Shown piece after piece: positions 6,269 through 14,224 of a DNA stretch of 14,228 nucleotides (position 1 is its first letter; each line of letters opens with the position of its first letter). A model generated the notes under the pieces. It was not told where the DNA came from. It saw only the letters and a list, made by a program, of their open reading frames with translations, and did not search any database. The DNA is from Bacteroidota bacterium (GTDB lineage: Bacteria > Bacteroidota > Bacteroidia > Chitinophagales > Chitinophagaceae): NCBI GenBank assembly GCA_023423285.1, contig JAFAFV010000169.1, forward strand, positions 1 through 14,228, in the 5' to 3' direction. The position numbers and the translations under genes are program-made.

Positions 6269-6886
6269 ATGAATACCAACCCAAAGGTAGATGCGTACAT
6301 TGCCAGGGCGCAGCCTTTTGCACAGCCGGTTTTATCACACATTCGCAAGGTGGTGCATAAAGGTTGTAAAGAAGTAGTTGAGTCCCTTAAATGGGGCATG
6401 CCAAGTTTTGATTACAATGGTAAAATATTATGCAGCATGGCCTCTTTTAATCAACATTGCTCATTTGGCTTCTGGCTTGCGCATGAGATGAAAACAATGG
6501 AACCATACTTCAATAAAAACGAGCCAAAAAGTGGCAGCGGTATGGGGCATTTTGGAAAAGTTACTTCCATCAAAGATTTACCTGCCGAAAAAGAACTGAC
6601 CAAAATGATTAAAGAAGCCATGGAACTTAGCGATAAAGGTGTTGTAATCAAACACACTGCGCCTTCCGCCAAGTTATTAATAGTTCCGGCCCAATTGCAA
6701 AAAGCCCTGAACCAAAATAAAGAGGCACAAATAAATTTTGAAAAGATGCCTCCTTCTCATCGTAAAGAATACATCCAATGGATAAATGATGCTAAAACCG
6801 AAACTACACGCGACAAACGCATAGCCACAACCATAGAATGGGTTGCAGAAGGTAAAAGCAGGAACTGGAAATATGAAAGAAAATAA
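6269..6886 (+). CDS. DUF1801 / YdeI-OmdA-type protein
   Basis: A 205-aa soluble protein with two parts. Residues about 10-120 resemble DUF1801 (YdhG-like: VLSHIRKVVHKGCKEVVESLKWGMPSFDYNGKILCSMASF). Residues about 143-203 resemble the YdeI/OmpD-associated C-terminal domain (FEKMPPSHRKEYIQWINDAKTETTRDKRIATTIEWVAEG). This pairing is common in bacteria and is often labelled YdeI or bacteriocin-protection family; a frataxin-like iron role has been proposed for a Bacillus DUF1801 protein. No clear active site is visible. I chose ATG 6269 (MNTNPKVDAYIARAQ) over an in-frame ATG at 6185, because the latter overlaps the 48-aa gene and its added residues look non-coding. It may be the last gene of the clpX transcript or of a shorter unit. 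Confidence 0.85.
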   Translation: MNTNPKVDAYIARAQPFAQPVLSHIRKVVHKGCKEVVESLKWGMPSFDYNGKILCSMASFNQHCSFGFWLAHEMKTMEPYFNKNEPKSGSGMGHFGKVTSIKDLPAEKELTKMIKEAMELSDKGVVIKHTAPSAKLLIVPAQLQKALNQNKEAQINFEKMPPSHRKEYIQWINDAKTETTRDKRIATTIEWVAEGKSRNWKYERK

Positions 6887-6960
6887 CCGCGGTTGATTTT
6901 ATACATCATAAGGCAACTACACCATTTTTTACGCTGTATATTTTATCTTCAAATAAAGTT

Positions 6961-6968
6961 TACCTTTA
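6961..6968 (+). promoter_or_regulatory. Possible -7 element of the FAD/Fe-S dehydrogenase gene
   Basis: TACCTTTA is one mismatch from TAnnTTTG and lies 22 bases before the chosen start codon at 6990. No TTTG is found 19-20 bases upstream, so this is a weak call. Confidence 0.3.
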
Positions 6969-6989
6969 GCCATTACAACAACACTTGTG

Positions 6990-9929
6990 ATGAATTTTGA
7001 TGAACTGGCCGGTACTTTTTCCGGTGAACTATATTATAATAATAGCAGCCTTCACGAAGCTCAGAGGTTAATTTATTCTACGGACGCATCAGTTTACCAG
7101 GAAAAACCGCTGGCGGTTGCCGTTCCCAAAACTAAAGATGACATCAAAGCCTGCATTGATTTTGCCAACAACAATCAGCTTACTCTCATACCGCGCGCCG
7201 CGGGCACCTCGCTTGCCGGGCAGGTGGTGGGCAAGGGCATGGTGGTGGATATTTCTAAATATTTCAACAATATTGTAGAACTAAATGCGGAAGAAAAATG
7301 GATTCGTTTACAACCCGGCGTTATACGCGATGATCTGAATACTTACCTGCGCCCCCACGGGTTGATGTATGCCCCTGAAACATCAACTGCTAACAGGGCC
7401 ATGATAGGTGGCATGATCGGCAATAATTCCTGCGGGCTGCATTCTATTGTTTGGGGCGATGCCAGGAGGCATTTGTTAGAAGCAAAAGTTTTTTTAAGCG
7501 ATGGTTCTGAAATTATTTTAAAAAATCTTTCTTCAAAAGAACTACAACAAAAAGCAGCACTGCCCACACTTGAAGGAAAAATATACAAAGAGCTTTTGGC
7601 AATGTTGCAGGACCCCGTTCACCAAAAGATTATTGCAGAAAAATATCCCAAAAAAACGCTTACACGCCGCAATACAGGTTATGCGCTTGATATTTTGCTG
7701 GACTCCATGCAGCAAAACGGAGGGTTGAATCCCTGCCACCTGCTGGCCGGCAGCGAGGGCACGCTGGCATTTGTAACAGAAGCAAAGCTCAATTTAATAG
7801 CCTTGCCTCCGCCGCACGAAGCCCTGGTATGCGTGCATTGCGCCACGCTTGCTGATGCGCTTCATGCCAACAAGGTTGCGCTGGAACACGCGCCTATGGC
7901 ATCAGAGTTGGTGGATAAATACATCATGGATTTTACCAAAGGCCATCTTACTTATCAGCGCAACAGGTTTTTTATTGAAGGCGAACCGGAAGCGATGCTA
8001 ATGGTGGAGTTTATGGAGCATACAGAAGATGCCCTGGATGCAAAAACTCAGGCATTAATTGAAGATTTGAAAATTCACGGTTTAGGTTATGCACACCCAG
8101 TGGTAAAAGGTGCGGCCACAAAACTGGTGTGGGACATTCGCAAAGCCGGGCTGGGCCTAATACGCAACCTGCCGGGAGATGCGCAGCCTGTTAATTTGAT
8201 AGAAGATTGTGCTGTATCTCCCGAAGACCTGCCCGCTTATATTGAAGACCTGAAAAAGCTGCTTGACAGTTACCAGCTTCATGCGTCTTATTACGCGCAT
8301 GCAGGCGCAGGCGAGTTGCATGTGGAGCCGATGATTAATTTAAAAACGGCAGAAGGCAAAAAGATCTTTCGCGATGTTTTAAAAGATACGGTTGGGCTAA
8401 TAAAAAAATACAACGGCTCGCTTAGTGGCGAGCATGGTGATGGAAGGCTGCGCGGAGAATTTATTGCTGATGCTTTGGGCAATGAAGTATATGAATTACT
8501 GAAAAAGGTAAAGAGTACTTTTGATCCTGCAGGTGTATTCAACGCCAATAAAATTGTGAACACACCACCCATGAACGAGCAACTGCGTTATGAAGCCGGC
8601 CATGTTCCAAAACCTGTTACAACTATTTTCGATTTCAGTAAACACGAAGGCATTTTACGGCTGGCTGAAAAATGCTCGGGATCCGGCGATTGCAGGCGTT
8701 CTCATTTTTCAGGCGGTACCATGTGCCCAAGTTACATGGCTACATTGCAGGAAAAAGATACTACACGGGCACGGGCCAACATCCTGCGGCAGTTTTTAAC
8801 CAGTTCGCCCAAAGACAATCCTTTTAACCACCCCGAGATTAAAGAGGTGATGGATCTTTGTTTGAGCTGTAAAGCCTGCAAAAGCGAGTGCCCTAGCAGT
8901 GTGGATGTAGCAAAAATGAAGGCTGAGTTTCTTCAGCATTATTATGATGCGAACCGCGTACCTTTTCGCACATGGGTGATTGCGAATTTCACCAAATCGC
9001 AGCAGCTTGCCATTCTTGTTCCCAGCATTTACAATGCCGTGATAAAAAACAGGATGGTATCTGGCCTTGTAAAAAAGATCATTGGTTTTGCAAAAGATCG
9101 CTCTTTACCCACCGTGGGAAGTACTACTTTAAAAAGCTGGTATCAGAAAAGGCTAAAGCGAAAGAAAAATTTAAGATCTGATAAAAAAGTTTATCTCTTT
9201 TGCGATGAGTTTACCAATTACAATGATGTGGAAATTGGTAAAAAAACAATCCTGTTGTTAGAAACCCTGGGGTATGAAGTAACCATTCCCAAACATGATG
9301 AGAGCGGCAGAACTTATTTATCAAAAGGATTGGTAAGGCGCGCGAAAAAGATTATCAATGCAAATGCTCAGATGTTATGCAACATGGTTAGTGATGAAAC
9401 GCCCCTGGTGGGTATTGAACCTTCTGCCATACTCACTTTTAGAGATGAAGCAATAGACCTTGCCACGCCTGACCTCAAAAATACCGCAGCACAGCTTGCC
9501 AAAAATTGCTTCACAATAGAAGAGTTTTTACTGCGTGAACTGAAGCGGGGAAATATTGACCCGTCAAAATTTACCAACGAGAAGCGACACATAAAATTAC
9601 ATGGCCATTGTTATCAAAAATCATTTGGGTTAGTGGAGCACGTCATTAAGGTATTATCAATTCCTGAAAATTATGAAGTGGAAACCATTCCTTCCGGTTG
9701 TTGCGGTATGGCAGGTTCTTTTGGTTACGAAAAAGAACATTATGAAACATCTATGAAAGTGGGAGAATTGGTGCTGCTGCCCGCTGTGCGAAAGGCAACC
9801 CAAAGTGCAATTATTGTTGCATCGGGCACCAGTTGCCGACATCAGATAAAGGACGGTGCACAACGCGTTGCGTTGCACCCGGTGGAGGTTTTGATGAATG
9901 CTTTAGTACAAACTAATGCTTCACAATGA
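6990..9929 (+). CDS. FAD-binding and Fe-S-binding dehydrogenase, YdiJ/GlcD-GlcF fusion type
   Basis: A 979-aa fusion of a GlcD-like flavoprotein with a GlcF/GlpC-like iron-sulfur module. The N-terminal FAD domain shows PRAAGTSLAGQ (68-78) and GGMIGNNSCG (140-149). The FAD-oxidase C-terminal domain follows, with HAGAGELHVEP and SGEHGDG (479-485). Next is a cysteine group C562, C568, C579 and a ferredoxin-type CLSCKACKSECP (C624, C627, C630, C634). The C-terminal CCG-type region has HGHCYQ (C874) and SGCCGMAGSFG (C904, C905). The family oxidises D-2-hydroxy acids such as D-lactate or D-2-hydroxyglutarate and passes electrons through Fe-S clusters to an acceptor; E. coli YdiJ (about 1018 aa) acts on D-2-hydroxyglutarate. 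The substrate here cannot be read from sequence. An alternative GTG start at 6987 directly precedes the ATG; the ATG is more likely. It stands alone between unrelated genes. Confidence 0.93.
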   Translation: MNFDELAGTFSGELYYNNSSLHEAQRLIYSTDASVYQEKPLAVAVPKTKDDIKACIDFANNNQLTLIPRAAGTSLAGQVVGKGMVVDISKYFNNIVELNAEEKWIRLQPGVIRDDLNTYLRPHGLMYAPETSTANRAMIGGMIGNNSCGLHSIVWGDARRHLLEAKVFLSDGSEIILKNLSSKELQQKAALPTLEGKIYKELLAMLQDPVHQKIIAEKYPKKTLTRRNTGYALDILLDSMQQNGGLNPCHLLAGSEGTLAFVTEAKLNLIALPPPHEALVCVHCATLADALHANKVALEHAPMASELVDKYIMDFTKGHLTYQRNRFFIEGEPEAMLMVEFMEHTEDALDAKTQALIEDLKIHGLGYAHPVVKGAATKLVWDIRKAGLGLIRNLPGDAQPVNLIEDCAVSPEDLPAYIEDLKKLLDSYQLHASYYAHAGAGELHVEPMINLKTAEGKKIFRDVLKDTVGLIKKYNGSLSGEHGDGRLRGEFIADALGNEVYELLKKVKSTFDPAGVFNANKIVNTPPMNEQLRYEAGHVPKPVTTIFDFSKHEGILRLAEKCSGSGDCRRSHFSGGTMCPSYMATLQEKDTTRARANILRQFLTSSPKDNPFNHPEIKEVMDLCLSCKACKSECPSSVDVAKMKAEFLQHYYDANRVPFRTWVIANFTKSQQLAILVPSIYNAVIKNRMVSGLVKKIIGFAKDRSLPTVGSTTLKSWYQKRLKRKKNLRSDKKVYLFCDEFTNYNDVEIGKKTILLLETLGYEVTIPKHDESGRTYLSKGLVRRAKKIINANAQMLCNMVSDETPLVGIEPSAILTFRDEAIDLATPDLKNTAAQLAKNCFTIEEFLLRELKRGNIDPSKFTNEKRHIKLHGHCYQKSFGLVEHVIKVLSIPENYEVETIPSGCCGMAGSFGYEKEHYETSMKVGELVLLPAVRKATQSAIIVASGTSCRHQIKDGAQRVALHPVEVLMNALVQTNASQ

Positions 9930-9938
9930 TACATGCTT

Positions 9939-9959
9939 TGTGAATAAGCCTGTGCATAA
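9939..9959 (-). promoter_or_regulatory. Two tandem DnaA-box-like sites upstream of dnaB
   Basis: On the minus strand TTATTCACA (9947-9939) and TTATGCACA (9959-9951) both fit the DnaA-box consensus TTWTNCACA. They have the same orientation and their starts are 12 bases apart. They lie just after the dehydrogenase stop, before an A/T-rich tract and the dnaB promoter, and may bind DnaA. Binding is not demonstrated. Confidence 0.45.
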
Positions 9960-9986
9960 TTTACAAATTTTGTTGAGAAATAAAGA

Positions 9987-10018
9987 TTTGTTTTATCAGT
10001 TGCCGAGGTCTATTTTCG
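9987..10018 (+). promoter_or_regulatory. Bacteroidota-type promoter of dnaB
   Basis: TTTG at 9987-9990, 20 bases, then TATTTTCG at 10011-10018 gives a one-mismatch fit. It predicts a leader of about 120 bases before the dnaB ATG; no stable leader structure was evident by eye. Confidence 0.6.
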
Positions 10019-10144
10019 TCGTCTGATTTCGAGGGAAAATAAGACATCTTTAATAACATTTTTAAATAAAAACAAGTCTGGCTGATCCCCCATAATCATT
10101 GGTCTTCAACTGATGGTATAACTTTTTATCGCTATAACTGAACG

Positions 10145-11722
10145 ATGGATTTGAGCAATATAAATAAAGACAGGAAGCAGAAAAGACGCGCGGCAATAGA
10201 CCTGGGGACTATGGTATATGGTAAAGTGCCGCCGCAAGCCCGTGAACTGGAGGAAGTAGTTTTAGGTGCCATTATGCTGGAAAAAAATGCTTTTGATGCT
10301 GTAATTGAAATATTAAAGCCGGAATGCTTTTATGTAGATGCGCATCAGCGTATTTTTCGTGCCATGCAATCGTTGGCTAATAAAAGCCAGCCTATTGATA
10401 TACTAACGGTGGTAGAAGAATTGAAAACACGTGAAGAACTGGACATAATCGGAGGAGCCTACTATGTAACCAAACTCACCAATACGGTTGTTTCTGCTGC
10501 CAATATTGATGCGCACGCCCGCATCATTTTGCAAAAATTTATTCAAAGAGAATTGATTCGCATCAGCGGTGAAATTATTAACGATGCTTATGAGGACAGC
10601 ACAGATGTGTTTGACCTTTTGGATGATGCCGAGGGCAAGCTTTTTGAAATAACCAATCAGCATTTACGCAGCAGTACACTACCTATTGATTCTGTGCTGG
10701 TACAAACCATTCAACGTATAGAAGACCTGCGCAGGCGTAATGAGGATGTAACAGGCGTGCCCAGTAATTTTAAGTTGCTCGATAAAGTTACTTATGGCTG
10801 GCAAAACAGCGATCTCATCATTCTGGCCGCGAGGCCTGCGGTAGGTAAAACAGCATTTGCGCTAAACCTGGCGCGTAATGCAGCCATGCACCCTACAAAA
10901 CCCACTCCGGTGGCCTTCTTTTCGCTGGAGATGAGCGCATCACAATTGGTACAGCGTATATTGGCCGCCGAAAGTGAGATCATGCTGGAAAAAATTGCCC
11001 GTGGCAAAATGGAAGAGCATGAAATGAAGCAACTTTATACAAAAGGCATTCAAAGACTTTCTCAGGCGCCAATTTTCATAGATGATACCCCGGCGCTAAA
11101 TATATTTGAGTTAAGGGCAAAGTGCCGCAAACTTAGAAACAAAGACAATGTAGGCTTAATTATAATTGATTATCTGCAATTGATGAGCGGAACCGGCGAC
11201 AACCGCCAGGGAAACCGGGAGCAGGAGATCAGCAACATTAGCCGCAACCTGAAAGGGCTTGCCAAAGAGTTGAATGTTCCCATCATAGCTTTATCACAGT
11301 TAAGCCGTGAAGTTGAAAAACGCGGTGCAAAAGATGGTAGCCGGGTACCACAACTGAGTGATTTAAGGGAATCCGGAGCAATTGAGCAGGATGCCGATAT
11401 GGTAATGTTCTTATACCGGCCAGAGTATTATGATGTTCATACTAATGCTGAGGGCGAAGAACAAAAAGGGCTTACAGAGGTAAAAATTGCCAAACACCGT
11501 AACGGTACGCTGGAAACGATTAAACTAAAAGCGCTGTTACACATTCAAAAATTTATAAGCTGGGAAGATGACCCTTATAACGCTATAGGTTTGCCTGGGG
11601 GCAGCTCATGGAAAAGGATCGAAGAAGAAGAAGGCGGTGCCAGAATGTTCATTGCAGAAAGTAAAATGAACAAAATGACCGATGATGAAATTGATAATAA
11701 TCTGGATGAGGCGCCGTTTTAA
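10145..11722 (+). CDS. dnaB: Replicative DNA helicase DnaB
   Basis: A 525-aa hexameric helicase that unwinds DNA at the replication fork and recruits primase. The N-terminal domain is recognisable from QARELEEVVLGAIMLEKNAFDAV through FYVDAHQRIFRAMQSL (about 31-80). The RecA-like C-terminal domain carries Walker A ARPAVGKT (229-236, K235), Walker B IIIDYLQL (D342), and the SQLSREVEKR and LSDLRESGAIEQDAD motifs. No intein interrupts the Walker motifs, a common insertion site in this gene. The last 18 residues are acidic and end in LDEAPF, resembling the SSB C-terminal tip. Start at 10145 fits the family N-terminus; the region before it lacks a Shine-Dalgarno site. It is a single-gene unit with its own promoter and a strong terminator. 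Confidence 0.98.
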   Translation: MDLSNINKDRKQKRRAAIDLGTMVYGKVPPQARELEEVVLGAIMLEKNAFDAVIEILKPECFYVDAHQRIFRAMQSLANKSQPIDILTVVEELKTREELDIIGGAYYVTKLTNTVVSAANIDAHARIILQKFIQRELIRISGEIINDAYEDSTDVFDLLDDAEGKLFEITNQHLRSSTLPIDSVLVQTIQRIEDLRRRNEDVTGVPSNFKLLDKVTYGWQNSDLIILAARPAVGKTAFALNLARNAAMHPTKPTPVAFFSLEMSASQLVQRILAAESEIMLEKIARGKMEEHEMKQLYTKGIQRLSQAPIFIDDTPALNIFELRAKCRKLRNKDNVGLIIIDYLQLMSGTGDNRQGNREQEISNISRNLKGLAKELNVPIIALSQLSREVEKRGAKDGSRVPQLSDLRESGAIEQDADMVMFLYRPEYYDVHTNAEGEEQKGLTEVKIAKHRNGTLETIKLKALLHIQKFISWEDDPYNAIGLPGGSSWKRIEEEEGGARMFIAESKMNKMTDDEIDNNLDEAPF

Positions 11723-11743
11723 ATAACCAATCAACCTTTAATT

Positions 11744-11780
11744 AAAAGGGGTGAAACCGGTTCGGTTTTACCCCTTTTTT
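11744..11780 (+). terminator. Rho-independent terminator after dnaB
   Basis: AAAAGGGGTGAAACCG (11744-11759) pairs with CGGTTTTACCCCTTTT (11763-11778) around a GTT loop. The stem is 16 bp with one G-U pair and ends in a T run to 11780. It closes the dnaB transcript 22 bases after the stop. Confidence 0.95.
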
Positions 11781-11857
11781 AATGATGTCCAAAACATTAA
11801 TTTGTTTCTGAAAATTATCGAAATATTAATTTAAATTATTGATTTGCAGCGGGTTGA

Positions 11858-11878
11858 AATTTTTTTTTAAAAAAAATT
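11858..11878. repeat. All-A/T palindrome touching the first possible NlpC/P60 start
   Basis: A T9-A8 tract flanked by AA and TT forms a symmetric A/T run that ends at the ATG 11879. It could be a bent-DNA or promoter-upstream element, or it could lower ribosome access to that ATG and favour the start at 11984. No clear promoter was identified in 11781-11878; TTGATTTG at 11839-11846 is a weak -7 candidate without a -33 partner. Confidence 0.5.
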
Positions 11879-12670
11879 ATGGCATGCACAATATTTTCTC
11901 CAATTAACCGTTTTAATGGAAGTACACAAACTAATTTAACGCAGAATGACTATCTGCATGGATCAGTAAAAGAAAATTTGACTATGTTGTTTATTAAAAT
12001 GGTGTTCGGATTAACATTAACTGCTTTCACAAATATTGCGATCTCTCAAACAAATAACACAATTAATATGCCAAATAATGGAAAAATGGAACAAGTAACC
12101 ATTTCTCCAAGAAATTCAAAGTCTGATACCAGATGGCAAAAAATTGAAAAATTATTAACGAGCACTCCTCAGATTGGTACGGTAGCCGCTGAGGTTGATT
12201 ATGCCTTGAATAGTTTTGATGAGTTTGAGTTAAAGTTGCAGGAGAAATATGCATCAATGCTTGAAGTGGTTCCAGAAACACTGTCAAACCTTGTATTGAT
12301 AGAAAGTATTGATGAATGGTGGGGTACGCGTTATCGCTATGGCGGCACTACCAAAAGCGGTGTAGATTGCAGTGCTTTTGTAAGAGCTGCTTTAAAGTCA
12401 GCTTTCGGTTACGAGCTGCCCCGCACAGCAAGAGAACAATATCGTGCTTCACGCCGTATTTCTGCAACTGAATTAAGAGAAGGCGATCTGGTGTTTTTTA
12501 ACACAACCGGTGGCATATCTCATGTGGGCGTTTACCTAAAAAATAACAAATTTGCTCATTCATCTTCAAGCAAAGGAGTTACCATTAGCGATTTATACGA
12601 TTCTTACTATATGGCTCGCTTCATTGGCGGCGGCAGAATTGAGCAGCCGAACATGATGGCAAAAAACTAA
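11879..12670 (+). CDS. Exported NlpC/P60 (C40) cell-wall peptidase
   Basis: Up to 263 aa. The C-terminal half is an NlpC/P60 cysteine peptidase domain: RYRYGGTTKSGVDCSAFV with catalytic C164, LREGDLVFFNTTGGISHVGVYL with H215, and KFAHSSSSKGV with H227 as third residue. Such enzymes cut gamma-D-Glu-diaminopimelate or related peptide bonds in peptidoglycan, outside the cytoplasm. Between residues 60 and 140 is a low-complexity, Asn/Ser/Lys-rich linker and a helical segment without a known domain. The start is uncertain. ATG 11879 gives a 35-residue polar leader before the hydrophobic stretch. ATG 11984 (MLFIKMVFGLTLTAFTNIAISQ) would give a normal signal peptide and a 228-aa protein. I list the longer frame because its first 35 codons look coding-like and A-rich sequence precedes it, but the 11984 start is quite plausible. 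It converges on the flippase gene, with 5 bases between stops. Confidence 0.9.
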   Translation: MACTIFSPINRFNGSTQTNLTQNDYLHGSVKENLTMLFIKMVFGLTLTAFTNIAISQTNNTINMPNNGKMEQVTISPRNSKSDTRWQKIEKLLTSTPQIGTVAAEVDYALNSFDEFELKLQEKYASMLEVVPETLSNLVLIESIDEWWGTRYRYGGTTKSGVDCSAFVRAALKSAFGYELPRTAREQYRASRRISATELREGDLVFFNTTGGISHVGVYLKNNKFAHSSSSKGVTISDLYDSYYMARFIGGGRIEQPNMMAKN

Positions 12671-12675
12671 ATAGG

Positions 12676-14184
12676 TTATTTTTTAAGATTTAATCTTTTC
12701 GTAATAGTATCTAACACCGGGCGTAAGTCCGGTGTTAGTTTTAATAGCACTACACCGGTAATAAACAAGCCCACTGCATAAGTACTTCTAACAAATAGCC
12801 CTGCCCAACCCTGCATTTTATCAAACAACAACCACGACGTTATAAAAACAAACACTGCCAGCAAAAGGGTGTATAAAGTTTTACGTGTAAACGGCTGCAG
12901 TTTAAATTTTTTCCATAAGAAAACAAGCCTGATTGCATTATAGATCGTAAATGAAATAAGCTGTGCGATGGATGGCCCTATTATACCATATTGCTTTGCA
13001 AAAATATATGAAAGCGGAAGAGTGAGCAGCAGCAGAATCATTCCACTAATGAGCTCAAACCTCCAGTAATTAGAAGTGCCAATGATCTGTGCGTTTACGC
13101 CTGTGCCCAAATCTATTACAATTTTTAGCCCCAGTATTAGAAATACGGTAAAGCCTGCAAGAAATTCAGGGTTGAGGCGAAAAGTGATTACCGCCTGCTG
13201 GTAGTTCACAGCAATTAAAATAAATATGAAGAGCGAGAATATAAGCAGGTTGATGGAAGAACGCTGGTAAATGCGTTGGATGAGGCCAAGGTTTTTATCC
13301 TTCCAGGCTTGCGAAAGATGTGGAATAGAAGCTGCTACAATACTGCGTTGCGGAGCCTGCACCATGCTGCTCATGTGCTGGGCAAGGGTGAAAATAGCCG
13401 CTTTTTGAAGGCCATTATCGAGAACAGAAGCAATTACGAGCTGATCAAAAACCAGTGAAAGCGTGCTTACAATGGTGGCCCCGTAAATATAAGTGCAAAA
13501 CCTGGCAATGATATTAATAAACCGCCTGCTGATTTTACTAATCTTAAACGTAAAATGAATTTTTTTTGTAAAAACAAGGTAGCCGAGTAGTGTAATTGCA
13601 ATACCCGGGTAAGTAAATGAGAATAGTTTTATAAATGTATCAAAATCCGGAATCACCTTAAAAATAAACAGCACAATAAGCACGGTTACGGAAAGCCTCC
13701 ATTGCACCTCACGCAGAAAATTGGTAAATATAGATTTATGAAGGCTCCAGGCGTAAGCTTCCAGTATATTATATATGGTTAAGCCAAGGCTTAACGGATA
13801 TACCCAATAATAGTATTGAACAAACAATGGAGAATTACCGCCATATTTTCTCACCACCACATCCTGAAAAACAAGTCCTAAAACTGTTATTAGCCCAAAC
13901 CCAACCATGCCCACCAGCACAGCCCAAGTGATCATATCATTTTGACGCGGGTTTAAATTATTACTGTAATAAGGGTAAAATTTGTAAATATAGCCCGGCA
14001 TGCCCAAGGTTGAAAGCGATGCAATAAGCATGGCTACGGCAAGAAATACGCCTGTTAATCCATATTCCTGCGGGGTAAAATAGCCCTCTTTGGCAAATAA
14101 GTAAGTGTTTAAAAGCCCTACCGCAAATCCTAAATAAATAACGAGAGAGGAAATAATACTTTGACGCCTGATGTTGGAGCTCAT
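12676..14184 (-). CDS. MOP-superfamily polysaccharide flippase (Wzx-like)
   Basis: A 502-aa polytopic membrane protein with about 12-14 hydrophobic helices spread evenly over its length, starting MSSNIRRQSIISSLVIYLGFAVGLLNTYLFAKEGYFTPQEYGLTGVF. This N-terminal pattern, and the charged loops after paired helices, are those of oligosaccharide flippases and polysaccharide-biosynthesis proteins of the Wzx/RfbX group. These move undecaprenyl-linked sugars across the inner membrane. Length is normal. No glycosyltransferase or polymerase gene is in the window, so the substrate is unknown; flanking genes beyond the right edge could help. The start at 14184 is preceded by A/T-rich sequence and a 10-bp inverted repeat. 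The last codons contain the hairpin proposed as terminator for the converging gene. Confidence 0.88.
   Translation of the reverse strand: MSSNIRRQSIISSLVIYLGFAVGLLNTYLFAKEGYFTPQEYGLTGVFLAVAMLIASLSTLGMPGYIYKFYPYYSNNLNPRQNDMITWAVLVGMVGFGLITVLGLVFQDVVVRKYGGNSPLFVQYYYWVYPLSLGLTIYNILEAYAWSLHKSIFTNFLREVQWRLSVTVLIVLFIFKVIPDFDTFIKLFSFTYPGIAITLLGYLVFTKKIHFTFKISKISRRFINIIARFCTYIYGATIVSTLSLVFDQLVIASVLDNGLQKAAIFTLAQHMSSMVQAPQRSIVAASIPHLSQAWKDKNLGLIQRIYQRSSINLLIFSLFIFILIAVNYQQAVITFRLNPEFLAGFTVFLILGLKIVIDLGTGVNAQIIGTSNYWRFELISGMILLLLTLPLSYIFAKQYGIIGPSIAQLISFTIYNAIRLVFLWKKFKLQPFTRKTLYTLLLAVFVFITSWLLFDKMQGWAGLFVRSTYAVGLFITGVVLLKLTPDLRPVLDTITKRLNLKK
12711..12742 (+). terminator. Likely terminator of the NlpC/P60 gene inside the opposing flippase gene
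   Basis: CTAACACCGG (12711-12720), loop of 8, CCGGTGTTAG (12729-12738) is a perfect 10-bp stem followed on the plus strand by TTTTAAT. It lies 40 bases after the NlpC/P60 stop but within the last codons of the minus-strand flippase gene, encoding LTPDLRPVLD there. There is no T run on the minus-strand side, so it would act only for plus-strand transcripts. Confidence 0.6.
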
Positions 14185-14190
14185 TATTTA

Positions 14191-14224
14191 TTACAAAGTT
14201 TTAGTTATCTATTGAACTTTGTAA
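14191..14224. repeat. Perfect 10-bp inverted repeat upstream of the flippase
   Basis: TTACAAAGTT (14191-14200) and AACTTTGTAA (14215-14224) are exact inverted copies separated by 14 bases, ending 6 bases before the flippase ATG. It could be an operator. The AACTTTG halves also resemble -7 elements pointing in opposite directions, so part of it may be promoter sequence. Confidence 0.55.

Noticed and set aside
6885..6894. AACCGCGGTT palindrome at the stop of the YdeI-like gene, followed by TTTT
   Set aside because: It has no room for a hairpin loop, so it is too weak for a terminator; likely chance.
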